33,331 bases of DNA from Henriciella sp. (GTDB taxonomy: Bacteria; Pseudomonadota; Alphaproteobacteria; Caulobacterales; Hyphomonadaceae). The notes beneath the pieces were generated by a model that saw only the letters and a program-made list of their open reading frames with translations, was not told the origin of the DNA and did no database searches. Position numbers and translations under genes: made by a program. The DNA is taken from positions 1 through 33,331 of the forward strand of contig NVWP01000048.1 in the NCBI GenBank assembly GCA_002733705.1. The letters run 5' to 3'. Below, one piece after another: positions 1 through 9,043 of this stretch (positions are counted from its first letter, which is position 1; each line of letters starts with the position of its first letter).

Positions 1-3000
1 TTGTGGGCAGGAACGTGAGCCGCCACATCATCGGTCATCTGCGCCAGGAGATGGTTGCGCTGGCCGCTTGGCAGCGAGCCGTGGCGCATGGCTTCCGAAC
101 AGAGGATCTTGATGTTTACCTCATGGTCGGAGCTGTCGACACCAGCTGAGTTGTCGATAGCGTCGGTATTGATGCGTCCGCCCTTCAGGGCAAACTCGAT
201 CCGGCCGGCCTGGGTGAGGCCGAGATTGGCGCCCTCGCCGATAACCTTGGCCTTCAGGTCGCGGCCATTTACGCGGATCGCATCATTGGCGCGGTCGCCG
301 GCATCGCCCTGCGTTTCACTCGTGGCTTTCACATAGGTGCCGATGCCGCCGAACCAGAGTAGCTCACACTCGCTCTTCAGCAGGGCATGCAGCAACTCGT
401 CGGGTGTTGCTTCATCGGTCTTGAGACCGGTCATCTTCTTGATCTGGTCGCTGAGAGGAATGGACTTCGCGCTGCGATCAAAGATGCCGCCGCCCTCGGA
501 AATCAGCGACTGGTCGTAATCCATCCAGGACGAACGCGGCAGGTCGAACATGCGCTTGCGTTCTTCCCAGAGCCGCTCGGTGTCCTGCGGGTCCGGGTCG
601 ATGAAGATATGCATGTGGTTGAAGGCGGCGGTAAGGCGGATCTGCTTCGACAGCAGCATGCCATTGCCGAAGACGTCCCCGGACATGTCACCGCAGCCGA
701 TAACGGTAAAGGGTTCGGTCTGGATGTCCTTGCCCATTTCGCGGAAGTGGCGTTTGACCGCTTCCCAGGCGCCGCGCGCGGTAATGCCCATCTTCTTGTG
801 GTCATAGCCGGCCGAGCCACCAGAGGCGAACGCGTCGCCGAGCCAGAAGCCGTGCTCCAGGCTGATCTCGTTCGCGATATCGGAGAATGTCGCCGTGCCC
901 TTGTCGGCGGCGACGACGAGATATGGGTCGTCGCCGTCCCAGACCACCGTATCCGCAGGCTGCTCGACCTTCCCGTCGACCAGATTGCCGGTGAGGTCGA
1001 GAAGCGAATTGATGAAGGTACGATAGGCCGCGATACCGCCCTGGTTGCGCTCTTCGCGTGTGGCGGTCGGGGGGATCTGTTTGGGAAAGAAGCCGCCCTT
1101 GGAGCCGACCGGGACGATGACCGCATTCTTGACCTGCTGGGCCTTTACGAGGCCAAGCACTTCGGTGCGGAAATCGTCGCGCCGGTCAGACCAGCGAAGA
1201 CCGCCGCGCGCCACCATGCCGAAGCGGCAGTGAACGCCTTCGACCTGCGGGCTTGCCATGAAGATCTCGCGGAACGGTTTGGGGGCGGGAAGGTCGCTGA
1301 TTTCCTGGCTGGCGATCTTGAAACTGATAAAGGGGTGCGGGCTGCCATCGGGGCGGCGCTGCCAGAAATTGGTGCGCTGGATTGCCATGATGAGGCGGGC
1401 CACCCGGCGGATCACGCGGTCCTCGTCCAGAGAGGAGACATCATTGAGATGGGTCTCGATCTCCTCGCGCTTGGTTTCGGCAGCCTCACGGCGGCTCTCC
1501 AAGTCCTTGCCTGCCCCGGGATCGAAGCGGATATAGAACAGTTCGAGCAGGTCGCGGCTGAGACCCGGATGGCGTTTCAGCGCTTCGATCTGCGTGCTGC
1601 GGGCCGGATCGAGACCGGTCTGATGGCGATAGGCGCAGAGCGCGCGCAGAAGGGCCGCCTCGCGCCAGCTCGCGCCGGCGGAAAAGACGAGACCGTTGAA
1701 CCGGTCATTCTCAGCGCGCCCGTCCCAGATGGCAACGAAGGCCTCTTCAAAGCGGGCCCCGACGGTCTCTATGTCCAGAGGGGTGCCGTCGGCGGTGCGC
1801 ATGCGCAAGGAATGCACCCAGTAGGTGTCGGGGCCGTCGGCCATGGGTTTGGGGTCTGGCTGGACCGGATAGCCGGTCTCGAAATCGACGAAGAGCCCCA
1901 TATTCTCAAAGACTGGAACGCAGTCGGACAGGGCAATCGATCCGCTGCGCGAATAGATCTTGGCGGAGATTTCATGGTCCGGCATGCCTTCGGGCCGGAA
2001 GGCGCGCAGGCGGATAGGGCGGTCGGCGCCGAGGTCGCGGATCGCTTCCACATCAATGAGGGCTTCGTGCGGCCCGAACGCCTCGCGATAGGCGGCGTTG
2101 AAGCCGACGCGGAAGGCATTGGCACGCTCGAACTCATCCTCTGGCAGGCCGAGATCGCTCAGCGCTTCGCGGAAGGCGTCATCCCATGTGCGGGCAATGG
2201 CGGCGACATCTGCCTCCAGCCTCTTGAGGTCGGGCTGGACCGACCCGTCGGGCAGCTCGATCAGCAGATGTACCCGCGCCAGCGGGGAAGCATCGAAGCG
2301 CGGCTGGAAGGAGATTAGCTCCCCCCTGAATGCCTTGGTGACATGTGCGCTGATGCGTTCGCGCACGCTGGAATCATAGGCGTCGCGTGCAACGAATACG
2401 AGGACGGAGACGAACCGGTTGAACTGGTCGCGGCGCACGAAGACACGGGTGCGTGGGCGCCCGACAAGGTGAAGCGCGCCCTGCAGCAGCGGGATAAGCG
2501 TCTCCGCCTCGGCCTGAAGCAGTTCATCGCGTGGCCAGGTCTCGAGAATGTTGGACAGGGCCTTGTAGTCGTGGCTGCCCTCAATCGCGCCGGTCGCTTC
2601 GAGGACGCGCGCGACGCGCTGGCGCACGAGGGGAATTTCCCGCGCGCTCTGATTATAGGCCTCAGCCGTATAGAGCCCCAGAAAACGGGTCTCGCCGACA
2701 ACATTGCCCTTCTCGTCGAAGTGTTTGACCCCGACATAGTCGCAGAGGGCGCGGCGATGGACGCGGGACGTCAGGGTCGATTTGGCGACAATGATCGGAT
2801 TGGGTTCGGACAGGAAGGCACCGATCTCCGGCGTCAGGACAAGCGGTTCGGACCCGCGGCGCAGGACATTCCGGTCCTCATCGCGCAGCAGGCCGAGATT
2901 TGAGCCCTCCACCATGACAGGCTCTTCCGGCCGCACTGAGCCATCGGATGCCGTCTCGAAATGGTAGTCGCGCACGCCGAGGAAGACGAAATGCTCGTCT

Positions 3001-3578
3001 GCAAGCCAGTTCAGGAAGGCAACGGCTTCCCTGCAGACGTCTTCTCTACAGGCAGGATCGTTCTCCAGCCGGTTGATCTCGGTCTGCATGCGCGCCTGCA
3101 TGCTGGAAAAGTCTGCAACAGCCATGGCCACATCACGCAAGGTGGCCTTGGCGCCATCGTGGAGTGTCTTGCATTCGGCCGCGCTGAGGGCGGGCACGTG
3201 GATCTGGATGAGCGACAGGCGAACGCCCTCGCTGCTTTTCAGGATCGGATGGAAAAGGGCGCGAACTTCCAGGCCCTGTTCGGCGCACAGGCCAAGCAGG
3301 GAATCGACCAGGAAGGGAGAGTCACGCGTGACGGTTTCAAGGACACTCGTTCCGGTCAGGCGGCCATCATCGCCGCGTCCGTCGCGAACTCTTATACTGG
3401 CGGGCCCGCCTTCATAGGCCGCGGCCAGTTCGCTGATGCTGGCGGCCTGTGCCTCGATGTCTTCTGAAGAGAGAAAGGCGAGGTGTTCGGTTTCGGCCGC
3501 GTCGCGGAAGTTCTGCAGGATATCTTCCAGCCGCACCTGACCGACTGGCGTAGTGGCGTTCTGACCGGCGTCCGACAT
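1..3578 (-). CDS. gdhB: NAD-specific glutamate dehydrogenase, large (GDH180-type), C-terminus outside window
   Basis: Oxidatively deaminates L-glutamate to 2-oxoglutarate with NAD+, a cytoplasmic catabolic enzyme feeding the TCA cycle. The minus-strand frame is open from ATG at 3578 to the window edge, about 1192 codons. The family is usually about 1600 residues, so roughly the last 400 are missing. The start has a clear AGGAG about 8 bases upstream. The N-terminal third is the regulatory region of large GDHs (for example SPFLVDSL, then EHFVFLGVRDY). The catalytic domain carries the conserved VPVGSKGGFF motif with Lys827, then GGLRWSDRRDDFRTEVLGL, GCGDMSGDVFGNGML and VIGEGANLGLTQ. No internal stop or frameshift was seen in the stretches translated. 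It lies 103 bp downstream of the aminopeptidase gene on the same strand, so amino-acid catabolism is a shared theme. The family call is firm; the symbol is by analogy. Confidence 0.95.
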   Translation of the reverse strand, partial: MSDAGQNATTPVGQVRLEDILQNFRDAAETEHLAFLSSEDIEAQAASISELAAAYEGGPASIRVRDGRGDDGRLTGTSVLETVTRDSPFLVDSLLGLCAEQGLEVRALFHPILKSSEGVRLSLIQIHVPALSAAECKTLHDGAKATLRDVAMAVADFSSMQARMQTEINRLENDPACREDVCREAVAFLNWLADEHFVFLGVRDYHFETASDGSVRPEEPVMVEGSNLGLLRDEDRNVLRRGSEPLVLTPEIGAFLSEPNPIIVAKSTLTSRVHRRALCDYVGVKHFDEKGNVVGETRFLGLYTAEAYNQSAREIPLVRQRVARVLEATGAIEGSHDYKALSNILETWPRDELLQAEAETLIPLLQGALHLVGRPRTRVFVRRDQFNRFVSVLVFVARDAYDSSVRERISAHVTKAFRGELISFQPRFDASPLARVHLLIELPDGSVQPDLKRLEADVAAIARTWDDAFREALSDLGLPEDEFERANAFRVGFNAAYREAFGPHEALIDVEAIRDLGADRPIRLRAFRPEGMPDHEISAKIYSRSGSIALSDCVPVFENMGLFVDFETGYPVQPDPKPMADGPDTYWVHSLRMRTADGTPLDIETVGARFEEAFVAIWDGRAENDRFNGLVFSAGASWREAALLRALCAYRHQTGLDPARSTQIEALKRHPGLSRDLLELFYIRFDPGAGKDLESRREAAETKREEIETHLNDVSSLDEDRVIRRVARLIMAIQRTNFWQRRPDGSPHPFISFKIASQEISDLPAPKPFREIFMASPQVEGVHCRFGMVARGGLRWSDRRDDFRTEVLGLVKAQQVKNAVIVPVGSKGGFFPKQIPPTATREERNQGGIAAYRTFINSLLDLTGNLVDGKVEQPADTVVWDGDDPYLVVAADKGTATFSDIANEISLEHGFWLGDAFASGGSAGYDHKKMGITARGAWEAVKRHFREMGKDIQTEPFTVIGCGDMSGDVFGNGMLLSKQIRLTAAFNHMHIFIDPDPQDTERLWEERKRMFDLPRSSWMDYDQSLISEGGGIFDRSAKSIPLSDQIKKMTGLKTDEATPDELLHALLKSECELLWFGGIGTYVKATSETQGDAGDRANDAIRVNGRDLKAKVIGEGANLGLTQAGRIEFALKGGRINTDAIDNSAGVDSSDHEVNIKILCSEAMRHGSLPSGQRNHLLAQMTDDVAAHVPAH

Positions 3579-3640
3579 GTCGAAGCTCCTGAATGGCTCT
3601 TTCAAAGCCCGCTTCTATCTGTCTCGAAGGGCTGGGGCCA

Positions 3641-3673
3641 GTGCCCTTCGCACGCTGCAGGTGCGAAGGGCAC
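3641..3673. terminator. Perfect 13-bp inverted repeat between aminopeptidase and gdh
   Basis: GTGCCCTTCGCAC at 3641-3653 is the exact reverse complement of 3661-3673, with a 7-base loop. It begins 8 bases past the aminopeptidase stop and ends 62 bases before the gdh start. No T-run follows on the minus strand, so it is not a classic intrinsic terminator. An RNA-processing, 3'-end stabilising or attenuating hairpin is equally possible. Confidence 0.6.
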
Positions 3674-3681
3674 AGTCCGTT

Positions 3682-6417
3682 TTAGTCTTCGTTTTCGCTG
3701 TTGAGCGCTGCGGAAAGCTCGCCAACCTTCTCGCTGCGGAAGGCCGCGCAGAGATTTGCCGATTCCTCAGCCTGCGCCAGCGAGCGCTCATAGCCCGGAA
3801 TGGCCTCGCTGTTGGAGGTGAAGAAGTCCCGTGCTTCTGCAATGTCCCCGGCTTCGCAGAAGGAAGACACGGCGCCTGCCGTCTGGGGCTTGCGGATTTC
3901 CGGGGTGCGCGCGACGAAGTCGCTGAAATTCGCCTGATAGAGCTCCCACGCCTTGTCGCGATTGGCCTCGTTCTCAAGCGATTGCTGCATCACCGACCAG
4001 GCTTCCTGACCCTGCCAGTCCTCGCCAGCGACTTCCTCGTAAAGCGCCTCCAGTCTCTCTTCGTCGACATTCTGCGCAAGGATCGCGAGGATGGCCCGGC
4101 GCTCGCGCTGGGCATCGGTGGTGCGGGCATAGTCGAGGGCAGCTTCATAGAAGTCTTCCCCGCCCATCCGCGTCCCGTATTTCATTGCCGCTTCGAACTG
4201 TTCCGGCGAGACAGCCGATGGGTCGGGCTCTCCTTCGACACCGACGAAGCGGGCCGCCTGCTGGGCGAGGGCTTCACGCTCTGCTTCCATGTCGCCCATT
4301 TCAAGAAGGCCGGCATAGAGGTCGTTGAAAAGCAGGGTCTCGTTCTGGCTCAGTTCATCCTCACGGGCTTTCAGGGCATCATAGACCGGGCGATAGGTCT
4401 CCTCGACCCAGTCGCTCATGGCGGCGCGGTCATCCTCTGGCAGGCTGGCATAATAGCTGCCCGCCATGGCGATCGACGCAATTGCCACGTCCCAGTCTGC
4501 CTCGGCGCCAGCCTCAAGCGCGGCCAGAACGGCAGACGCCGGGGCGTCACCGGCGCGGAAGGCGGCCGTCACGCTGTCGAGCAGGGAGAGCTGTTCGGCG
4601 GCCGAAAGCGCGCCGAAGTTGTCGATCAGGGCGTCCCAGTTCTCATCGGAGGTATGGAAGCGCCAGTAGCCGCCGGTCGCATTCGGCATGACCCAGTCGG
4701 CGCAGCCTGCCTCAAGCGGAAATTCGGTGGTCTTGCCGGTCAGCATCTCGCGGACGACCTCTTCGCCGTCCGGGCCTGACACCCGCATGGCGAACGGTAC
4801 CTGCCAGGTCTGGCCATCCACATTGATGTCGGAGCCGAGCGGTGCATAGCGCTGCTGGGTCACGGTAATGAGGCCGGTTTCGTCCTCCTTACAGGTCGCC
4901 TCGACATTCAGATACGGGATGCCGGGCTGGAAGATGAAGGACCTGAAGCTTTCGACCACCGCATCGTCGCCGCTGCCTTCGGCGAGCGATTGCATGAAGT
5001 CGTCGACATTGGCCGCATCGTCCTCAAAGCGCTTCATGTGCAGGCGGATGCCTTTTCGGAAACCCTCCTCGCCGAGATAGGATTCGAACATGGAGAGGAC
5101 ATGGCCGCCCTTGGAATAGGTAATGCCGTCAAACGCGTCGTTGATGTCGGCATTGCTCTCGATCGGGTTACGGATCTGGCGGGCCGATTTCAGGCTGTCT
5201 GTTCCCATCGCATAAAGCCCGCGGCGCTGCGTGGCGCGGTCATAGCCCTGGTCGGGGAAGAGCTCGTTCATCGTCTTGTAGCTCATCCAGGTCGCGAACG
5301 CCTCGTTGAGCCAGATGTCATTCCACCATTCGGGCGTGACGAGGTTGCCGAACCACTGGTGCGCCAGCTCGTGCGCATGCGTCGTCAGGATCCCGCGGCG
5401 CCGGTCGAGAGAGGTCCGGTCGGAAATCAGCAGTGCGCTCTCGCGGTAGATGATCGCGCCGGCATTCTCCATCGCGCCATAGGCAAAGTCCGGCACCGCG
5501 ATGATGTCGAGTTTGGCGTAAGGATAGGGGTAGTCGAAATAGGTTTCCTGCTGGCTCACAATGTCGTCGGTGATGTCCATCGCGACCTCAAGCTGGTCGC
5601 CCTTGCCGGCGGGGGCAAAGCCGCGGAATGGCACCTGTTTGGCCCGCAGCGAATTGGGCGGCAGCGGCTGACCCTCACGCATGTCATAGGGGCCGACGGC
5701 CAGCGCGACGAGGTAGGACTGGATTTCGCGTGTGGGCGCGAAGGAATGGCGCACCATGCCATTCTCGAGCTGGGTGGTGCCGGTCAAAGGTGCATTTGCG
5801 ATGACCTGATTGCCGGTCGGCGCTGTCACCGTCAGCGTCCACGGCGTCTTGAAGCGCGGCTCGTCGAAGCCGGGGAACATGCGGCGCGCATCAATCGGCT
5901 CCATCTGGGTGGCCAGATAGGGCCGGTCGTTCTGTGTCGCCTTGTAGAGGCCGGCGAGACCGAAATTGTACGGCGCGCGATAGTCGATCACGAGGGTGGA
6001 GTTTCCTGCCGGCACCGGTTCGGCAAAGTCGATCTTGGAAACACCGCCATCGGCGAGGCTGCCTTCGAACGTGCCCTCGATCTCGGTCCCGTCGTCCAGG
6101 CGCACCACCGCACTATTGATGGTCTGGTTGAGCGAGTGCAGCCAGATGCGCGAATGCGGCTGGTCGAGGCGGATGTCGATCTCAACCGTTCCGGTAAAGC
6201 CGTCCTTCGCTGGATCCGTCGTCAGGTCGAGGCGGTAGGCGGTCGGGCGCACGCCTTCCGGCAGCTGCCCCGCAGGCGGGGTCTCAAGACGGACCGGTTC
6301 ATTTTCCGCAGTTTCGGAAGGTGCGGTGTCTCCCGCATCCCTGGGGCCACAGCCTGCGAGCAGCGCAAGGCTGGCAGCAGTTGCTAGGATGGACGTTTTG
6401 AACCTGTTAAGCGACAT
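3682..6417 (-). CDS. M1-family zinc aminopeptidase, lipoprotein
   Basis: Removes N-terminal residues from peptides, probably in the periplasm anchored by lipid. The 911-residue product starts at ATG 6417, with GGAGA six bases upstream; an in-frame ATG at 6471 lacks such a site. Residues 1-23 form a lipoprotein signal ending in the lipobox LLAGC (Cys23), followed by an acidic, Pro-rich linker. The M1 hallmarks are all present: the exopeptidase motif GAMENAG, the zinc site HELAHQW (His349, His353) with Glu372 in WLNEAFATW, and the transition-state tyrosine in ITYSKGG. The C-terminal third resembles the helical ERAP1_C-type domain. The gene is divergent from the GST at 6528 (110 bp apart) and upstream of gdh. 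Substrate preference cannot be read from the sequence; a link to peptide scavenging that feeds gdh is inference. Confidence 0.93.
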   Translation of the reverse strand: MSLNRFKTSILATAASLALLAGCGPRDAGDTAPSETAENEPVRLETPPAGQLPEGVRPTAYRLDLTTDPAKDGFTGTVEIDIRLDQPHSRIWLHSLNQTINSAVVRLDDGTEIEGTFEGSLADGGVSKIDFAEPVPAGNSTLVIDYRAPYNFGLAGLYKATQNDRPYLATQMEPIDARRMFPGFDEPRFKTPWTLTVTAPTGNQVIANAPLTGTTQLENGMVRHSFAPTREIQSYLVALAVGPYDMREGQPLPPNSLRAKQVPFRGFAPAGKGDQLEVAMDITDDIVSQQETYFDYPYPYAKLDIIAVPDFAYGAMENAGAIIYRESALLISDRTSLDRRRGILTTHAHELAHQWFGNLVTPEWWNDIWLNEAFATWMSYKTMNELFPDQGYDRATQRRGLYAMGTDSLKSARQIRNPIESNADINDAFDGITYSKGGHVLSMFESYLGEEGFRKGIRLHMKRFEDDAANVDDFMQSLAEGSGDDAVVESFRSFIFQPGIPYLNVEATCKEDETGLITVTQQRYAPLGSDINVDGQTWQVPFAMRVSGPDGEEVVREMLTGKTTEFPLEAGCADWVMPNATGGYWRFHTSDENWDALIDNFGALSAAEQLSLLDSVTAAFRAGDAPASAVLAALEAGAEADWDVAIASIAMAGSYYASLPEDDRAAMSDWVEETYRPVYDALKAREDELSQNETLLFNDLYAGLLEMGDMEAEREALAQQAARFVGVEGEPDPSAVSPEQFEAAMKYGTRMGGEDFYEAALDYARTTDAQRERRAILAILAQNVDEERLEALYEEVAGEDWQGQEAWSVMQQSLENEANRDKAWELYQANFSDFVARTPEIRKPQTAGAVSSFCEAGDIAEARDFFTSNSEAIPGYERSLAQAEESANLCAAFRSEKVGELSAALNSENED

Positions 6418-6527
6418 GCGCGAGTCTCCGGACAGTAATTGAACAATCGATTGCCGGTACTGATTGCGCAAAGTCCTCGCGGATAAAAGGTCTGAACTGG
6501 AATGAAGACATCCAGAAGGGAAGTTTC

Positions 6528-7202
6528 ATGAAACGGCTCTGGCATTGGCCGCTCGATCCTGCGGCCCGGACGGTCCGTCTCGCGCTCGGTGAGAAGAAGG
6601 CGCAGGTCGACATGCGCGCCTGCCGGCCGGGCGCGCCGATCGCAGAGCTGCCCGACCTGCCGCCGGGGACGGAGCTGCCGGTCCTGATGGATACGACAGG
6701 CGAGCAGAAGATCGTCGCGTCCGGCAGTCACGCCATCCTCGAGCATCTAGAAGAGGGCGAAACGGGCGAGCGGCTGTTGCCCTTCCTGGCCAAGGACCGC
6801 GCCGAGGTGCGCCGGCTCTGGCAGTGGAGCGAAAACTCCTTCGGCGAGGTCAACCGGACCCTTCTGGCGGAACGCGAGAACCAGTGGGTGCGCCGTGCCA
6901 AACAGTCCGACACCGCGCGCCTTCGCGAAGGGGTGCACGCCCTTAAAAGCAAGATCGCGTTCCTCGAAGGTCTCGCAGGGATGCGGACCTATATGGCCGG
7001 GCGCACGCTGAGCCTGGCGGATCTCTCCATTGCCGCCCACCTCTCAGCCTATGACTATTTCGGGGATGTGCCCTGGGACCTGACGCCGGACCTCAAGGAA
7101 TGGTATGTGCGTATGAAGTCGCGCCCGTCCTTCCGCCCGCTCCTGGCGGACAAGGTGGAGGGCACGCGCCCGCCCAGCCACTATGCAGACCTCGACTTCT
7201 GA
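6528..7202 (+). CDS. Glutathione S-transferase family protein
   Basis: A 224-residue cytosolic protein with a thioredoxin-like N-terminal half (LPVLMD, then the Ser-containing VASGSHAILEHLE turn that usually binds the glutathione gamma-glutamyl group) and a helical C-terminal half with the typical AGRTLSLADLSIAAHLS helix-capping segment. AAGGGAAG precedes the ATG. The stop overlaps the queG start by one base (TGATG), so the two are translationally coupled and probably co-transcribed with mtgA. The substrate is unknown. The operon link to QueG, an Fe-S/cobalamin enzyme, may mean a thiol-protective role, but that is inference. Confidence 0.88.
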   Translation: MKRLWHWPLDPAARTVRLALGEKKAQVDMRACRPGAPIAELPDLPPGTELPVLMDTTGEQKIVASGSHAILEHLEEGETGERLLPFLAKDRAEVRRLWQWSENSFGEVNRTLLAERENQWVRRAKQSDTARLREGVHALKSKIAFLEGLAGMRTYMAGRTLSLADLSIAAHLSAYDYFGDVPWDLTPDLKEWYVRMKSRPSFRPLLADKVEGTRPPSHYADLDF

Positions 7203-8332
7203 TGACGCAGGAAACCGGAACGCTGGAAGCCCGCCTGAAAAGGGATGCGCTGGCGCTCGGTTTCGCAGACTGCGCCATTTGCCGGGCCGATGAGCCCTGG
7301 CAGGCCGGAGAGAGGCTGGAAGCCTTTGTCGAGGAGGGGCGCCATGGCGAGATGGACTGGATGGAAGCCACGCTGAAGCGGCGCAAGACCCCGCAGGCCA
7401 TGTGGGAGGGCGCGCGCTCTGCCATCATGCTGGCAGTCAATTACGGGCCGGACACCAATCCGCTCGAGACGCTGGAGCACAAGACGCTTGGCAACATCTC
7501 TGTCTATGCGCGCGGCGGCGATTATCACGACCTTATCAAGAAGCGGCTGAAACAGCTCGCCCGCGCCTTCGCCGAAGAGAGCGGGGCAGAGGTGAAGGTG
7601 TTTGTCGACACCGCCCCCCTCATGGAAAAGCCGCTGGCGGCGAAAGCCGGGCTCGGCTGGCAGGGCAAGCATACCAATCTGCTCAGCCGGACCTTCGGAA
7701 ACTGGCTGTTTCTTGGCGCGATCCTGACCGATGCGGAACTCACGCCAGATGAAGCGGAGACCGATCATTGCGGCTCGTGCACTGCCTGTCTCGATGTCTG
7801 TCCGACAAAGGCGTTTCCCGCGCCCTATCAGCTCGATGCGCGCCGCTGCATCTCCTATCTCACCATTGAGTATCCGGGCCATATCCCGCATGAATTCCGC
7901 GCTGCGATGGGTAACCGGATCTATGGCTGCGACGATTGCCTCGCCATCTGTCCCTGGAACAAGTTCGCCAGCCGCTCGGCCGAACAGAAGCTCTGGGCGC
8001 GCGCGGAACTGAAGCTGCCGGAGCTGTCCGATCTTGCCGCGCTCGACGATGCGAGCTTCCGGGAAGTCTTTGCCGGATCGCCCGTCAAGCGGACGGGCCG
8101 GAACCGGATGCTGCGCAATGTGCTTATCGCTATTGGAAACAGCGGGGAGCCGTCGCTGGTCGACCAGTCGGTGATCCCGCATCTTGGCGATGAAGCGGCC
8201 ATTGTGCGGGCGGCCGCCATCTGGGCGCTCGGGCGGCTTGATAAGACAAGGTTCGCGGCGGAGAAGGCAGACCGGCTGGAGCTGGAACACGATGAGGATG
8301 TGCGGGGCGAATGGCAGGCAGTAAATCAGTGA
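7202..8332 (+). CDS. queG: Epoxyqueuosine reductase QueG
   Basis: Catalyses the last step of queuosine synthesis in tRNA (epoxyqueuosine to queuosine), using cobalamin and two [4Fe-4S] clusters. The 376-residue product begins at the ATG that shares one base with the upstream stop; a longer in-frame start at 7100 would lie inside the GST gene. Cluster motifs are Cys190/193/196/200 (CGSCTACLDVC) and Cys243/246/250 (CDDCLAICP). The conserved VDTAPLMEKPLA and AGLGWQGKHTNL segments surround the active site. The C-terminal 80 residues look like a HEAT-repeat pair (QSVIPHLGDEAAIVRAAAIWALG), as usual for the family. The 3' end overlaps mtgA. No other queuosine gene is in the window. Note the cobalamin dependence shared with MetH further on. 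Confidence 0.96.
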   Translation: MTQETGTLEARLKRDALALGFADCAICRADEPWQAGERLEAFVEEGRHGEMDWMEATLKRRKTPQAMWEGARSAIMLAVNYGPDTNPLETLEHKTLGNISVYARGGDYHDLIKKRLKQLARAFAEESGAEVKVFVDTAPLMEKPLAAKAGLGWQGKHTNLLSRTFGNWLFLGAILTDAELTPDEAETDHCGSCTACLDVCPTKAFPAPYQLDARRCISYLTIEYPGHIPHEFRAAMGNRIYGCDDCLAICPWNKFASRSAEQKLWARAELKLPELSDLAALDDASFREVFAGSPVKRTGRNRMLRNVLIAIGNSGEPSLVDQSVIPHLGDEAAIVRAAAIWALGRLDKTRFAAEKADRLELEHDEDVRGEWQAVNQ

Positions 8333-9033
8333 GCAAGAGCGGCGGCTCCAAGGCCGGGCGCTGGGCCCTTCGCGTCTTCAAAATCCTGCTGGCGCTTTTT
8401 GTGCTGGTCCATCTCTATGCATTTGCCCTGAAATGGGTGCCAGTCCCGGGCAGTATCCTCATGGTGCAGCGAACGCTTGAGGGTGAGGATTTCCGGCGCG
8501 TCATCGTCCCGCTTGAAGAGATATCGCCGAACCTGGTGCGCGCAGTCATCGCGGCTGAGGACACCCGTTTTTGCTCCCATGACGGCATTGACTTCGAGGC
8601 CGTCGAGAAGGCGATTGAAGAACGCCGCGAGGGCCGCTCGCAGCGCGGCGCCTCCACCATCACCCAGCAAACCGCGAAGAACATCTTTTTCTGGAATGGC
8701 GGCGGCTTTGTACGCAAGGGCGGCGAGGCCTGGTTTGCCCTTTTCATCGATACGGTCTGGGGCAAGCGCCGCGTGATGGAGCAGTATCTCAACACGATTG
8801 AGTGGGGCGATGGCATCTTTGGCGCCGAGGCCGCTGCGCGCGTCCGGTTCGGCAAACATGCCAGTGAGCTGACAGAGCGCGAAGCGGCCCTGATGGCGGC
8901 GGTACTACCCAATCCGCATGAATGGCGCCTCGATCCGCCGGGCCCCTATGTGAATGGCCGGGCCGGGACGCTGCAATCACGCATGCGGGTCGTTGCCAGC
9001 GATGGACTGGCCGACTGCGTGCTGTCGCGCTGA
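8311..9033 (+). CDS. mtgA: Monofunctional peptidoglycan transglycosylase MtgA
   Basis: A GT51 enzyme that polymerises lipid II into glycan strands at the inner membrane. The product is 240 residues from ATG 8311, with one N-terminal transmembrane helix (about residues 20-40, ILLALFVLVHLYAF). It then carries the GT51 motifs AAEDTRFCSHDG (catalytic Glu), GASTITQQTAKN, EQYLNTIEWG and AAARVRFGK. There is no transpeptidase domain, so it is monofunctional. The start is ambiguous: ATG 8311 overlaps queG by 22 bases, while an in-frame GTG at 8329 would give a GTGA 4-base overlap; neither has a strong ribosome site. The gene is convergent with the TonB-like gene, which ends 10 bases away. Confidence 0.95.
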   Translation: MAGSKSVSKSGGSKAGRWALRVFKILLALFVLVHLYAFALKWVPVPGSILMVQRTLEGEDFRRVIVPLEEISPNLVRAVIAAEDTRFCSHDGIDFEAVEKAIEERREGRSQRGASTITQQTAKNIFFWNGGGFVRKGGEAWFALFIDTVWGKRRVMEQYLNTIEWGDGIFGAEAAARVRFGKHASELTEREAALMAAVLPNPHEWRLDPPGPYVNGRAGTLQSRMRVVASDGLADCVLSR

Positions 9034-9043
9034 GCGGGGCGCC

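Noticed and set aside
387-2318. 643-residue open frame on the plus strand
   Set aside because: It is antisense to the glutamate dehydrogenase, whose frame shows clear family motifs throughout; long antisense frames are normal at high G+C.
3577-6387. 400- and 465-residue plus-strand frames (3577-4779, 4990-6387)
   Set aside because: Antisense to the M1 aminopeptidase with intact HExxH and GAMEN motifs; no signal of a real protein.
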